Both the position numbers and the translations under genes were made by a program. From contig JAFGUF010000033.1 of the NCBI GenBank assembly GCA_016938675.1, positions 1 through 64,000 of the forward strand: a stretch of DNA of 64,000 nt, read 5' to 3'. Source of the DNA: Clostridia bacterium (GTDB lineage Bacteria > Bacillota > Clostridia > Christensenellales > UMGS416). The notes under the pieces are model-generated. The model was not told the origin of the DNA and did not search any database. It worked only from the letters and a program-made list of their open reading frames with translations. Positions 51,043 to 58,732 of this stretch are shown one piece after another. Each line of letters begins with the position of its first letter. Position 1 is the first letter of the stretch.

Positions 51043-51798
51043 ATGATGCACAGTGCAGACAATCCGGAAAAGAAAATATCTGCTGGTTCAAAGTACGCAT
51101 ATGCCAATAAGCCTATTAAGGTAGCCAACCCCTATGATTATTCCGTGCTTATGATAGGCGGCAGCAGCGACAACCTTTCAGTTTCAAGAAACGCTTTCCT
51201 TTCAGCTGGCTGCTCATGCGAATTTGCGACAAACACTGCAGATGCCATAAAAATACTGCTTAAAAAGCCGGTAGACTTAGTTATCCTGAGCTCCGGCTTT
51301 ACTTTAGCTTTGCGCAAAATAAGAGAATTTTCATCCGTTACTATCCTTAGCATTTTAAGCAGAAACGCTCTTGAGATAGGAGGATGCGAGCTAACGCTGC
51401 GCTCTGATAATGACAACTACGATAAAAATGCATGTGAAAAAATCCTCTTTATACTGCAGGAATACAGAAACGCCTTCCGATTCTCCGGGGCTACGCGTTG
51501 CAGCAATGTGTATGTAAATATGGATACATTCGAAGCATATATAAATGATAAAAAAGTGCCTCTTAAGCCCATGGAAATGCGCATACTGTTTTATCTTATA
51601 AAGCATAAAAATCAGGTAATAAAAAGAAATGTGTTTGTTAAAGCTGTGTGGAACCAGAACGAGGATTTGAATTCACGCACTGTTGACGTCCATCTGATGG
51701 ACCTTAGAAAGACCCTTGCAAAGCATGAAGCCCGCCTATCCATAGGCACGTTGCGCAATGTCGGCATACGGCTGCTTGAAGATGGCATAAGCCTATAG
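51043..51798 (+). CDS. Winged-helix response-regulator-like protein with a degenerate receiver
   Basis: 251 aa. Residues ~145-251 are an OmpR/PhoB-type winged helix: KVPLKPMEMRILFYLIKHKNQVIKRNVFVKAVWNQ and RTVDVHLMDLRKTL. The N-terminal half has the alternation of a receiver (YSVLMIGGSSDNLSVSRNAF; KPVDLVILSSGFT), but the acidic pair is GG, the phosphorylated Asp is S83 and the Lys is missing. So it cannot be phosphorylated in the usual way. No histidine kinase is near. It may bind a small molecule or act constitutively. It shares the CTATAG stop region with a convergent gene. Confidence 0.87.
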   Translation: MMHSADNPEKKISAGSKYAYANKPIKVANPYDYSVLMIGGSSDNLSVSRNAFLSAGCSCEFATNTADAIKILLKKPVDLVILSSGFTLALRKIREFSSVTILSILSRNALEIGGCELTLRSDNDNYDKNACEKILFILQEYRNAFRFSGATRCSNVYVNMDTFEAYINDKKVPLKPMEMRILFYLIKHKNQVIKRNVFVKAVWNQNEDLNSRTVDVHLMDLRKTLAKHEARLSIGTLRNVGIRLLEDGISL

Positions 51799-52251
51799 CT
51801 GCTTTTTGAGTTCTGCTTCAACTCGCCCCTTATCAACTGTAATTATTGCATATCTGCCGCTTCCCCCATACCCTGGATTAATGAATAGTATTCCGTTATT
51901 TTCAAGCAGTGAATAATGCGTATGCCCGAATAGAGCCACATCTGCCTGCATCTCCTGAGCTAAAAGCGACAGCCTCATAAGAGAAAGCTTGACAGCCTGA
52001 TGATGCCCATGCACTGCAAGAATATTAACACCCTCAATAGAAATCATTCTCTTCTCCGGCATTGTACTGCCTGCATCTCCGTTTGCCTTGACGCAGAGCA
52101 CTTCCATACCCAGCCTTTGGGATACCTTTTGAGCATCCTGAACATAATCACCTAAATGAATAAATATATCTGCATCACTATGCAATTTATAGATACTATA
52201 TAGTGCTTCAATGTGTCCATGCGTATCGGAAGTAACGATTATCTTTTTCAT
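51793..52251 (-). CDS. Metallophosphoesterase, YfcE/MJ0936 family
   Basis: 152 aa, typical of the small phosphodiesterases. Metal motifs are VTSDTHGHIEAL (DxH), IHLGDYVQD (GD), ANGDAG in place of GNHD, AVHGHHQ and LFGHTHYSL. Substrates are not firm for this family. It starts 4 bp inside rdgB (ATGA), the same order as in many Firmicutes (rdgB then yfcE), so the two are a conserved pair. The stop overlaps the convergent regulator gene by six bases. Confidence 0.9.
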   Translation of the reverse strand: MKKIIVTSDTHGHIEALYSIYKLHSDADIFIHLGDYVQDAQKVSQRLGMEVLCVKANGDAGSTMPEKRMISIEGVNILAVHGHHQAVKLSLMRLSLLAQEMQADVALFGHTHYSLLENNGILFINPGYGGSGRYAIITVDKGRVEAELKKQL

Positions 52252-52838
52252 CTTTCTCTGTCCAACTGCTCCTTAATTCCTTCGAGGGCTCTTTTCCTAT
52301 GGCTGATGCTGTTTTTCTCTTCACTTGTCAGTTCAGCCATGGTTTTTTCGATATCTTCCATATAAAACAGCGGATCGTAGCCAAAGCCTCCTGTTCCACG
52401 CCTTTCATATAATATTCTCCCTTGGCATGTACCTTTTGATGAAATCGGCTCCATACCCGGCCTGCACAAGACTATAGAGCTCACAAACTGTGCACCTCTA
52501 TGTTTCTCCGAAATATCCTGCATTTCCAAAAGCAGTTTATCGTTATTTGCATTGTCGTCGCCGTGAACTCCAGCATACCTTGCTGAATACACGCCCGGTT
52601 CGTTGTCCAGCGCAAATACCTCAAGCCCCGAATCGTCCGCTAAAGCTGCGCAGCCAAGCTTGGAGCATATATATTCAGCCTTAATGTGGGCATTCTCTTC
52701 AAATGTATCCCCTGTCTCTTCAATATCATCATTGCAGCCCGCTTCTTCCATTGATACAATTTCACCAAAATAACCGGACAAAATAAATTTGATTTCATCA
52801 ATCTTGTGCTTATTATTACTGGCAATCACAAGTTTCAT
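52248..52838 (-). CDS. rdgB: XTP/dITP diphosphatase (HAM1/RdgB)
   Basis: 196 aa. It removes non-canonical purine triphosphates (XTP, dITP) from the nucleotide pool. Signatures are KLVIASNNKHKIDEIKFIL (SNN-H-K), ALADDSGLEVFALDNEPGVYSARYAG and GGFGYDPLFYMED, and the C-terminal SHRKRALEGI. AAGGAGATAG precedes the ATG inside the MATE gene's 3' end, so the three genes MATE, rdgB and yfcE are likely co-transcribed. Confidence 0.95.
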   Translation of the reverse strand: MKLVIASNNKHKIDEIKFILSGYFGEIVSMEEAGCNDDIEETGDTFEENAHIKAEYICSKLGCAALADDSGLEVFALDNEPGVYSARYAGVHGDDNANNDKLLLEMQDISEKHRGAQFVSSIVLCRPGMEPISSKGTCQGRILYERRGTGGFGYDPLFYMEDIEKTMAELTSEEKNSISHRKRALEGIKEQLDRER

Positions 52839-54240
52839 TTACTATCTCCTTTTTGCCTTCATTTTTATTCTTTTTAGGCTTTACCGACAAAAGGTTCAGC
52901 CTTCTGTAAAGATAGAGCCCCGTAAGGCATGATAATGCATTACTTATAATTACAGGATACCACACTGCAAACTGATTTACATCGAAAATATACTTCAAGA
53001 CCAAAATACTTGGTATTCTGTATATCCAAAGTCTGCTCATCATCACTATCATTGAGTATATGCCCTTTCCAAGGCCAATAAACAGCCCTGTCCATATGCT
53101 GAATATACCCATCAGCGGAAGGGCAAGCGTAATAATCAATGCGTACTCTTGAGCATATGTTATGACGTTTATGTCGTCTGTAAATAGCACTATAAAATCC
53201 ATGCCGAATATTAGCAAAAGAGCAATTCCAAACACAACAAATGCCATGCTAACCTGAAAAGCTTTGCTCAGCGCCTCCTTTGTCCTGTGCATAAGCTCTG
53301 CTCCGGAATTCTGCCCAACTATTGCAGACAGCGCATTCCCAATTCCCATGCTAGGCATCGTGATAAGTGATACTATCCTATTGCCAATTATAAAAGCAGT
53401 GAGTACATTATCACCATAAGACAGCACAAGCCCATTAATTACCATGAACCCTATTGATGTGGTCGTCTGCCCCAGTGATGCAGGTATACCTGTGCGGCTT
53501 ATCTGTCCAATCACATTCCAGTCCGGCTTAAGCTGCGCAAAGTTCGGCTTATATTTTGTTTTTTTGGATAAAAAGTAATATGCAATGCTGAAAACACCCA
53601 GCGCTATTCTGGAGATAATGGTTGCCAGCGCTGCACCTTTCACTCCCATATCCAGTACAAAGATAAAAACCGGGTCAAGAACTATATTCATCACCACCGA
53701 CACGCCGCTGAATATCATTGGAAGAGCCATATTCCCCTGCGACTGCTGAATGGATTGAAACGCAAAGAAAAGATACATAAATGGTGTGCCTATAAAAATG
53801 ATATTAAGATATTCCATAGCATACTCATATGTCACGCCTGATACCTGCATCAGCCTAAGTATTAGCGGGGATGCCAGATATCCGATTGTACCCATCGCTA
53901 TGCCCAAAGCTAAAAGAAACGTTATTATCTGCGCCGAGGCGAGCCTCGCGCTTTCCGGCTTCCCTGCGCCTATATCATTGGATATTACGGCTACTGCACC
54001 CAATGAGAGCCCTGTGCCAAGCCCTATTATAGTGAATACAATCGGCCATACAACGCCTACTGCATTCAGCTGGTATTCGCCCATTCTCGATACAAAGTAG
54101 CTGTCTGCCAGATTATAAAATGTCTGAATAAGATTGGAGAGCATTATAGGCATGGAAAGAGAAATAATTACTTTATATAGGTTGCCGGTCAGTATAAAAT
54201 TACGCTTCTTGTCCTTTTTGATTATAGCACCTTCGCTCAT
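52816..54240 (-). CDS. MATE family efflux transporter
   Basis: 474 aa from the second of two ATGs (ATGATG), which has better spacing from AAGGAG. Twelve membrane helices in two related halves. Signatures are IIKKDKKRNFILTGNLYKV, NLIQTFYNLADSYFVSRMGEY, FVVWPIVFTIIGLGTGLSLG-like AVGVVWPIVFTIIGLG, and GAALATIISRIALG. The family exports drugs or metabolites in exchange for Na+ or H+. Substrate unknown. The end runs over rdgB's start by 23 bp with a charged tail. Confidence 0.9.
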   Translation of the reverse strand: MSEGAIIKKDKKRNFILTGNLYKVIISLSMPIMLSNLIQTFYNLADSYFVSRMGEYQLNAVGVVWPIVFTIIGLGTGLSLGAVAVISNDIGAGKPESARLASAQIITFLLALGIAMGTIGYLASPLILRLMQVSGVTYEYAMEYLNIIFIGTPFMYLFFAFQSIQQSQGNMALPMIFSGVSVVMNIVLDPVFIFVLDMGVKGAALATIISRIALGVFSIAYYFLSKKTKYKPNFAQLKPDWNVIGQISRTGIPASLGQTTTSIGFMVINGLVLSYGDNVLTAFIIGNRIVSLITMPSMGIGNALSAIVGQNSGAELMHRTKEALSKAFQVSMAFVVFGIALLLIFGMDFIVLFTDDINVITYAQEYALIITLALPLMGIFSIWTGLFIGLGKGIYSMIVMMSRLWIYRIPSILVLKYIFDVNQFAVWYPVIISNALSCLTGLYLYRRLNLLSVKPKKNKNEGKKEIVNETCDCQ

Positions 54241-54382
54241 CATTACTCCTTGTTTAATGTACCTTTATCATACATTTGTGTCGACATTTAGCCTGCTTCA
54301 TCCCCTTAACCCTAAAACAAGCCTTGCCTGTCTGCAATCATTCATTGCCTGAGATTTCATTTCACTAAATCTATCTTTCTCT

Positions 54383-54420
54383 TTAAAAAATTAAAAGGGC
54401 TGCCAAAACGACAACCCTTT
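54383..54420 (-). terminator. Terminator of the rplKA operon
   Basis: Minus strand AAAGGGTTGTC-GTTTT-GGCAGCCCTTT (11 bp with G-T pairs) then TAATTTTTT. It lies 26 bp after rplA and separates it from the MATE operon. The usual next genes rplJ/rplL are not here. Confidence 0.85.
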
Positions 54421-54445
54421 GATTTTAATGATACGTTTTCTCTTT

Positions 54446-55135
54446 TTACATGAACTTCTGAGCATTCAGCTTGATTCCTGGGCCCATAGTAGATGAAATA
54501 ACAAGAGACTTGATGTATGTACCTTTGGCAGCTGCTGGCTTGGCCTTTACGATAGCTTCCATAAGTGTATTCAGGTTCTCCATGATTTTTTCTTTGCCGA
54601 ATGAAGCTTTGCCAATTATAACGTGACAAATAGCTGTCTTGTCGACACGGTACTCAACCTTACCTGATTTTACTTCTTCTACAGCCTTGGCAACATCTGT
54701 TGTAACTGTTCCGGATTTCGGGTTTGGCATTAATCCTTTTGGTCCCAGGACACGTCCGAGGCGGCCAACCTGGCCCATCATATCAGGAGTAGTTATCATA
54801 ACGTCAAAATCAAACCAGTTTTCTTTCTGTATTTTATCCAAAAAGTCAACGCCAACATAATCAGCTCCTGCATCCTGTGCCGCTTTTTCAGCATCACCTT
54901 TTGCAACAACTAAAACACGTACGTTTTTACCTGTTCCGTTAGGCAGCACTACAGTGCCTCTTACCTGCTGGTCAGCATGCCTTGGGTCTACTCCCAATCT
55001 TGCTGATATTTCAATAGTCTCATCAAATTTTGCCTTAGAAGTCTGAAGGGTTAATTCAACAGCTTCTTCTGCGTCATATAGTTTTTGCTTCTCAACCAGC
55101 TTTACGCTGTCTTGATATCTTTTTCCTCTTTTCAT
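54446..55135 (-). CDS. rplA: 50S ribosomal protein L1
   Basis: 229 aa from MKRGKRYQ, after TGGAGG; the track start is 15 residues too long. L1 forms the mobile stalk that moves E-site tRNA and represses its own operon. Signatures are [54 protein letters not shown] and [14 protein letters not shown]. It follows rplK by 61 bp. The leader upstream of rplK has a stretch like the L1 site on 23S rRNA, which would fit autoregulation. Confidence 0.97.
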   Translation of the reverse strand: MKRGKRYQDSVKLVEKQKLYDAEEAVELTLQTSKAKFDETIEISARLGVDPRHADQQVRGTVVLPNGTGKNVRVLVVAKGDAEKAAQDAGADYVGVDFLDKIQKENWFDFDVMITTPDMMGQVGRLGRVLGPKGLMPNPKSGTVTTDVAKAVEEVKSGKVEYRVDKTAICHVIIGKASFGKEKIMENLNTLMEAIVKAKPAAAKGTYIKSLVISSTMGPGIKLNAQKFM

Positions 55136-55196
55136 TAGAACATAACCTCCATGTGGTAATATCGGCTTTCGGCCTTCCACAAGTTCAAATTTGTAA

Positions 55197-55622
55197 TTAT
55201 CCTTCTACCACTACGCCCATGCTTCTGGCTGTTCCTGCTATCATTGATATAGCTGCATCCAGGCTGGCTGCGTTAAGGTCGGGCATTTTAAGTTCTGCAA
55301 TTTCCTGCAGCTGCGCGCGAGTTATCTTGGCCACTTTATTTGTATGCGGCACAGCAGAGCCACTCTGAATATTGCAGGCTCTCTTTATAAGAACCGCTGC
55401 AGGCGGAGTCTTCGTGATGAATGAGAATGAGCGATCCGCGTAAACAGAGATAACAACAGGGATAATCAAACCTGCTTGTTGTGATGTTCTTGCATTGAAG
55501 TCTTTGCAAAAGCCCATGATGTTTACGCCATGCTGACCCAAAGCCGGGCCTATTGGCGGAGCCGGTGTTGCTTTGCCGGCAGGCACTTGCAGTTTGATCA
55601 TGCCAATGATTTTCTTTGCCAT
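55197..55622 (-). CDS. rplK: 50S ribosomal protein L11
   Basis: 141 aa, exact family length. L11 organises the GTPase-associated centre and is needed for stringent-response sensing. Signatures are [38 protein letters not shown] and [13 protein letters not shown]. The next gene is rplA. Strong ribosome site AAAGGAGGATAA. The stretch before it holds a structured leader. Confidence 0.97.
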   Translation of the reverse strand: MAKKIIGMIKLQVPAGKATPAPPIGPALGQHGVNIMGFCKDFNARTSQQAGLIIPVVISVYADRSFSFITKTPPAAVLIKRACNIQSGSAVPHTNKVAKITRAQLQEIAELKMPDLNAASLDAAISMIAGTARSMGVVVEG

Positions 55623-55748
55623 TTTTTTATCCTCCTTTAGATTGTGGTTAATCGGGTGTCCGCTTTATGCGGACATTATACGCCTGAATGACAACTCAGG
55701 CACATAACCTGCCCTCCCACTATAAAAACATCTGTATAGATGCAATTA
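55623..55748 (-). promoter_or_regulatory. Structured leader between nusG and rplK, possible L1-binding site
   Basis: Minus strand shows three hairpins: CATCT-ATAC-AGATG with T5 (a weak terminator for nusG), CCTGA ... TCAGG, and TGTCCGC-ATAAA-GCGGACA. Between them ATAGTGGGAGGGC resembles the L1-binding stretch of 23S rRNA helix 76 (AUAGGUGGGAGGCU, from memory), which is known to be copied in L1-controlled leaders. Confidence 0.5.
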
Positions 55749-56279
55749 TCAGTCCTTTATTTTCTTCACCTGGAAGAATTCCAGCTCAACCGGCGTCTCA
55801 CGCCCGAACATTGAAACAGTAATCCTCACCTTCTGTCTGTCTTCAAATACTTCTTCCACTATGCCGTTGAAATTTTCAAGAGCGCCCTTAATTACTCTTA
55901 CAGTATCTCCAACCTCAAATGTACGCTTGATTGGAATACGCTCCATTCCCATTGTGACGACTTCTTCATCACTTAATGGTACGGGCTTGGAGCCTGGGCC
56001 GACAAATCCTGTAACGCCTCTTGTGTTTCTTACTACATACCATGAATCGTCATTCATCATCATCTTTACCATTACGTAGCCCGGGAATACCTTTTTCATA
56101 ACCAGCTTTTTCTTGCCGTTTTTTACTTCAAGCACTTCCTCCATGGGCACCTTAATTTCAAAAATCTGATCCTGAAGGTTCTGGTTTTCGATAGCTTTTT
56201 CAAGATTTGATTTTACTTTATTTTCATAACCTGAATACGTATGAACTACATACCAAGCGCTTTTATCTTTTTCTGCCAT
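55749..56279 (-). CDS. nusG: Transcription termination/antitermination protein NusG
   Basis: 176 aa. N-terminal NGN domain SAWYVVHTYSGYENKVKSNLEKAI with FPGYVMVKMMMNDDSWYVVRNTRGVTGFVG, then a KOW domain GDTVRVIKGALENFNGIVEEV. It binds RNA polymerase and affects pausing and termination. The start is certain from the family, yet the SD (AAAGGAGG) lies 22 nt away with a small hairpin between. It follows secE by 116 bp in the conserved cluster. Confidence 0.96.
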   Translation of the reverse strand: MAEKDKSAWYVVHTYSGYENKVKSNLEKAIENQNLQDQIFEIKVPMEEVLEVKNGKKKLVMKKVFPGYVMVKMMMNDDSWYVVRNTRGVTGFVGPGSKPVPLSDEEVVTMGMERIPIKRTFEVGDTVRVIKGALENFNGIVEEVFEDRQKVRITVSMFGRETPVELEFFQVKKIKD

Positions 56280-56395
56280 AAAATAGGGGTGAAAACCCTT
56301 GCCTCCTTTGCTAAGTAGCTGAACAGTGCGCGCAGCCCGGCCTCGTCAATAAGTCAAGGCGGTCTGGCTAAAGCGTGTTACAACTTCCAAAAAGA

Positions 56396-56635
56396 TTAAT
56401 TAAGCAGTTCAAAGAGCTGTGTAGCACCATAGTCAAGGAAATAGACAATAATCATCATTATGCTTACGAACACAACAACAGCAATTGTATAAGCTACAAC
56501 GACCTTTTTTGTAGGCCAGGTTACTTTTTTGAGTTCGCTTACAACTTCCTTAAAAAAGTGACCGATCCTTTTTAAAAATCCGCCCTTCCTCTTGCCTTTA
56601 GCATTTTCACTTTTTTTAACTTTTGTATTTGCCAT
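56396..56635 (-). CDS. secE: Preprotein translocase subunit SecE
   Basis: 79 aa, single-helix SecE of Gram-positives. A basic N-terminus (KKSENAKGKRKGGFLKRIGHFF) precedes the signature KEVVSELKKVTWPTKKVVVAYTIAVVVFVSIMMIIVYFLDY. SecE stabilises the SecY channel. It starts 25 bp after rpmG, the standard order rpmG-secE-nusG. Confidence 0.95.
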   Translation of the reverse strand: MANTKVKKSENAKGKRKGGFLKRIGHFFKEVVSELKKVTWPTKKVVVAYTIAVVVFVSIMMIIVYFLDYGATQLFELLN

Positions 56636-56660
56636 GATTAAATCCTAACGTAATATTATA

Positions 56661-56810
56661 TTATTTTGTTTCTCTGTGTAATGTTTGCTTTTTGCAAAAG
56701 CGACAGTACTTCTTTAATTCTATTCTGTCTGGATTGTTCTTTTTGTTTTTCTTTGTTTCGTAATTTCTCTGTTTGCACTCTGTGCATGCTAATGTTATTC
56801 CTACACGCAT
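56661..56810 (-). CDS. rpmG: 50S ribosomal protein L33
   Basis: 49 aa, too short for the ORF track. It reads [20 protein letters not shown], then [23 protein letters not shown]. Both CxxC pairs are present, so this is the zinc-binding (C+) form. L33 lies near the ribosomal E site and is often duplicated in zinc-bound and zinc-free forms. AAAGGACTTG precedes the ATG. A promoter 130 bp upstream would drive rpmG, secE and nusG. Confidence 0.95.
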   Translation of the reverse strand: MRVGITLACTECKQRNYETKKNKKNNPDRIELKKYCRFCKKQTLHRETK

Positions 56811-56901
56811 TATATTCAAGTCCTTTCTACGCTTACAAGTATGTCAACACATAGAATGTGAAAACTTCCTGATAAAAAATAAAAGAAATAATTCTTTCAT
56901 C

Positions 56902-56936
56902 AAAAAACGGTCTCTTCCTCCCGGAAAGACACCGTT
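56902..56936 (-). terminator. Terminator hairpin at the start of the rpmG transcript
   Basis: Minus strand AACGGT(G)TCTTTC ... GGAAGA(G)ACCGTT with one mismatch, then TTTTTT. Its 5' arm begins at 56936, while the promoter's predicted start is near 56933. It may end the upstream GtrA transcript in full, and attenuate or spare the rpmG transcript. Confidence 0.75.
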
Positions 56937-56939
56937 GCT

Positions 56940-56968
56940 ATTATAACACCATATAATTATCAAGTCAA
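56940..56968 (-). promoter_or_regulatory. Promoter of rpmG-secE-nusG
   Basis: Minus strand TTGACT (56968-56963), 17-bp spacer, TATAAT (56945-56940). Almost consensus. Confidence 0.85.
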
Positions 56969-57032
56969 CAAATTTTTGTGCCGCTCCGAGATGCTATATT
57001 GATGCCTCTCGAGACTAAAAAATTATACCGCA

Positions 57033-57467
57033 CTATTCCTTGAATGTCCAGAATTTGTTCAGCACAAAGTTCAAAACCATAGTGAAGCATATAGTAAGTG
57101 CCTGGGCAGGCAATACCCCCAACTTGGAGACAGTATCAGCTCCGTCCTTGCTGCCAATGCCCAAAACCGTAACGAATAAATACATAAGAAGAGTATTTAC
57201 GCCAAGGACTATAAGGTTTACTATTATAAATTTTAGCGCGTTATGAGTCGTCCTTTTCTTTTTGAACACCAAAAACGTTGACCACAAATATCCGTTCACT
57301 ACTCCGCATATATAGCCGATGGCTGATGACAGCAGATAATTTAATCCCAGCACACTGTTTAATATATATAAAACCAGCATAGTAATCAGTGTGTTCATTG
57401 CACCTACCATGCAGAAAAGTATAAACTGCTTATATTTAATAAACATCTTTTTAATAAATTCAATCAT
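57033..57467 (-). CDS. GtrA-family membrane protein
   Basis: 144 aa, four membrane helices. The GtrA pattern is present: YKQFILFCMVGAMNTLITMLVLYIL, SAIGYICGVVNGYLWSTFLVFK, and the C-terminal AQALTICFTMVLNFVLNKFWTF. GtrA proteins help move lipid-linked sugars (often for wall teichoic acid or O-antigen glucosylation). No glycosyltransferase is next to it. It follows a GNAT gene by 3 bp. Confidence 0.88.
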   Translation of the reverse strand: MIEFIKKMFIKYKQFILFCMVGAMNTLITMLVLYILNSVLGLNYLLSSAIGYICGVVNGYLWSTFLVFKKKRTTHNALKFIIVNLIVLGVNTLLMYLFVTVLGIGSKDGADTVSKLGVLPAQALTICFTMVLNFVLNKFWTFKE

Positions 57468-57470
57468 ATG

Positions 57471-58007
57471 TTAATCGCCGCTTTTCCTTGCTTCAATGTG
57501 GTATACCACAATATCCAGAGGCTCACCCACCGGCCTTTCGTGTGTTTCATAGCAGGCTTCATATCCACCGAGAGATTCCGGTATTTTTCTGCTGGGTATG
57601 TTCCTTCTGTCTACAGGGTATTTATAAAATTTGTGCCCGAAGTTTTCACAGGCAAAATCAAAGAGCATTTTTATGCTTTTTCTTCCGATTCCTTTGCCGT
57701 GCGCTCCTTTTTTCAGCCATATACCAAACTCCGGTATTTCTAAATCAATTCTGTGGAGGCCTGCGCAGCCCAAAAACTCGCCCGTCCCGCTGTCTTCAAT
57801 AGTCATCTGTACATTAAACCCTGCCTCCATTGCAGCAATTGACGACTCAATAAAATCAATAGTTTCATCAATGTCTTTTGGAACAGGAGGATACATATAT
57901 TTTACTATTTCGTCGGTAAACTCCCTGAAAATATCATCCTTGTCGTCAATATTTATCGGCCTCAGCCTTATATTGCCTTGCGTTATTTCTATTTTTGATA
58001 AATCCAT
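57471..58007 (-). CDS. GNAT acetyltransferase, RimJ/RimL-like
   Basis: 178 aa. RimL-type N-terminus IRLRPINIDDKDDIFREFTDEIVKYM, then EFLGCAGLHRIDLEIPEFGIWLKKGAHGKGIGRKSIKML, where KKGAHGKGIG is the acetyl-CoA loop. SRKIPESLGGY follows the family's N-x-x-S-x-x-hydrophobic-E-K-x-G-F pattern. It may acetylate a ribosomal protein, tRNA or small amine; not determined. Translated with gtrA-like gene. Confidence 0.87.
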   Translation of the reverse strand: MDLSKIEITQGNIRLRPINIDDKDDIFREFTDEIVKYMYPPVPKDIDETIDFIESSIAAMEAGFNVQMTIEDSGTGEFLGCAGLHRIDLEIPEFGIWLKKGAHGKGIGRKSIKMLFDFACENFGHKFYKYPVDRRNIPSRKIPESLGGYEACYETHERPVGEPLDIVVYHIEARKSGD

Positions 58008-58033
58008 CTTCTTTTCACCGCTTTCTTGTGCGT

Positions 58034-58062
58034 ATTATACACTTATGAATATTAAATATCAA
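58034..58062 (-). promoter_or_regulatory. Promoter of the GNAT-gtrA genes
   Basis: Minus strand TTGATA (58062-58057), 17-bp spacer, TATAAT (58039-58034). Confidence 0.75.
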
Positions 58063-58065
58063 CTG

Positions 58066-58094
58066 TTGATAAATTTGTCCCTTTATGATATTCT
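58066..58094 (+). promoter_or_regulatory. Promoter of queT
   Basis: TTGATA (58066-58071), 17-bp spacer, TATTCT (58089-58094). The -35 is the mirror image of the divergent GNAT promoter's -35, three bases away. Confidence 0.6.
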
Positions 58095-58153
58095 TAATGA
58101 ACGATTTTAAAGCATAAATTTATTCCAATACTCGACAATGCACGGAGAAAAAA

Positions 58154-58663
58154 ATGAAAAAAAAGACTCCTAAATATATAACACAAGCAGCACTTATCGC
58201 AGCCGTTTACAGCACGGTTAGCCTCGTTCCGGGAATAAGCGCCATTTCCTTCGGCCCTGTTCAATTGCGCATTGCCGAAGCGCTCACAGTGCTTCCAGCA
58301 TTGTTCCCAGCTGCAATCCCCGGCCTTTTTGTAGGATGCATTATAACCAATACCATAGGCGTAACTATGGGTCTTGGTGCAGGCGTTTTGGATATTATAT
58401 TCGGTTCTCTTGCCACTTTGCTTGCCGCATGGCTTTCCTATCTGCTTAGAAAAAGGTCTTTCCTTGTGCCTTTGCCTCCAGTTATCATAAATGCAGTGGT
58501 AGTAGGGCTGCTCCTTCATTATGTCAATGGATTTCCACTAATTGAGACTATGCTGTATGTTGCTGCCGGCCAGGCGGCCGCATGCTACCTTCTTGGTTCT
58601 CTGGTTCTATATTTTTTCAAAAAACGAAAAGACATAGTCCCAGATGCCGACAACAAGCAATAA
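58154..58663 (+). CDS. queT: QueT-family ECF transporter S component
   Basis: 169 aa, about five or six membrane segments. The QueT pattern is ITQAALIAAVYSTVSLV, SFGPVQLRIAEALTVLPALFPAAIPGLFVGCIITN and GAGVLDIIFGSLATLLAAWLSYLL. These proteins import queuosine precursors (preQ0/preQ1 or queuine) with a shared ECF module. Together with tgt and queA at 15.5-17.8 kb it supports a salvage route. No preQ1 riboswitch was recognised upstream. CGGAG precedes the ATG. Confidence 0.9.
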   Translation: MKKKTPKYITQAALIAAVYSTVSLVPGISAISFGPVQLRIAEALTVLPALFPAAIPGLFVGCIITNTIGVTMGLGAGVLDIIFGSLATLLAAWLSYLLRKRSFLVPLPPVIINAVVVGLLLHYVNGFPLIETMLYVAAGQAAACYLLGSLVLYFFKKRKDIVPDADNKQ

Positions 58664-58732
58664 TCTTATTCCAAAATATCACAATCAATATGAAAATGAT
58701 TAAGGGTATCCCACTCCCTTTGGAGGAACAAA

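Noticed and set aside
58095-58153. preQ1 riboswitch upstream of queT
   Set aside because: I looked for the small preQ1-I hairpin with its A-rich tail and found no match; the leader is short and AT-rich.
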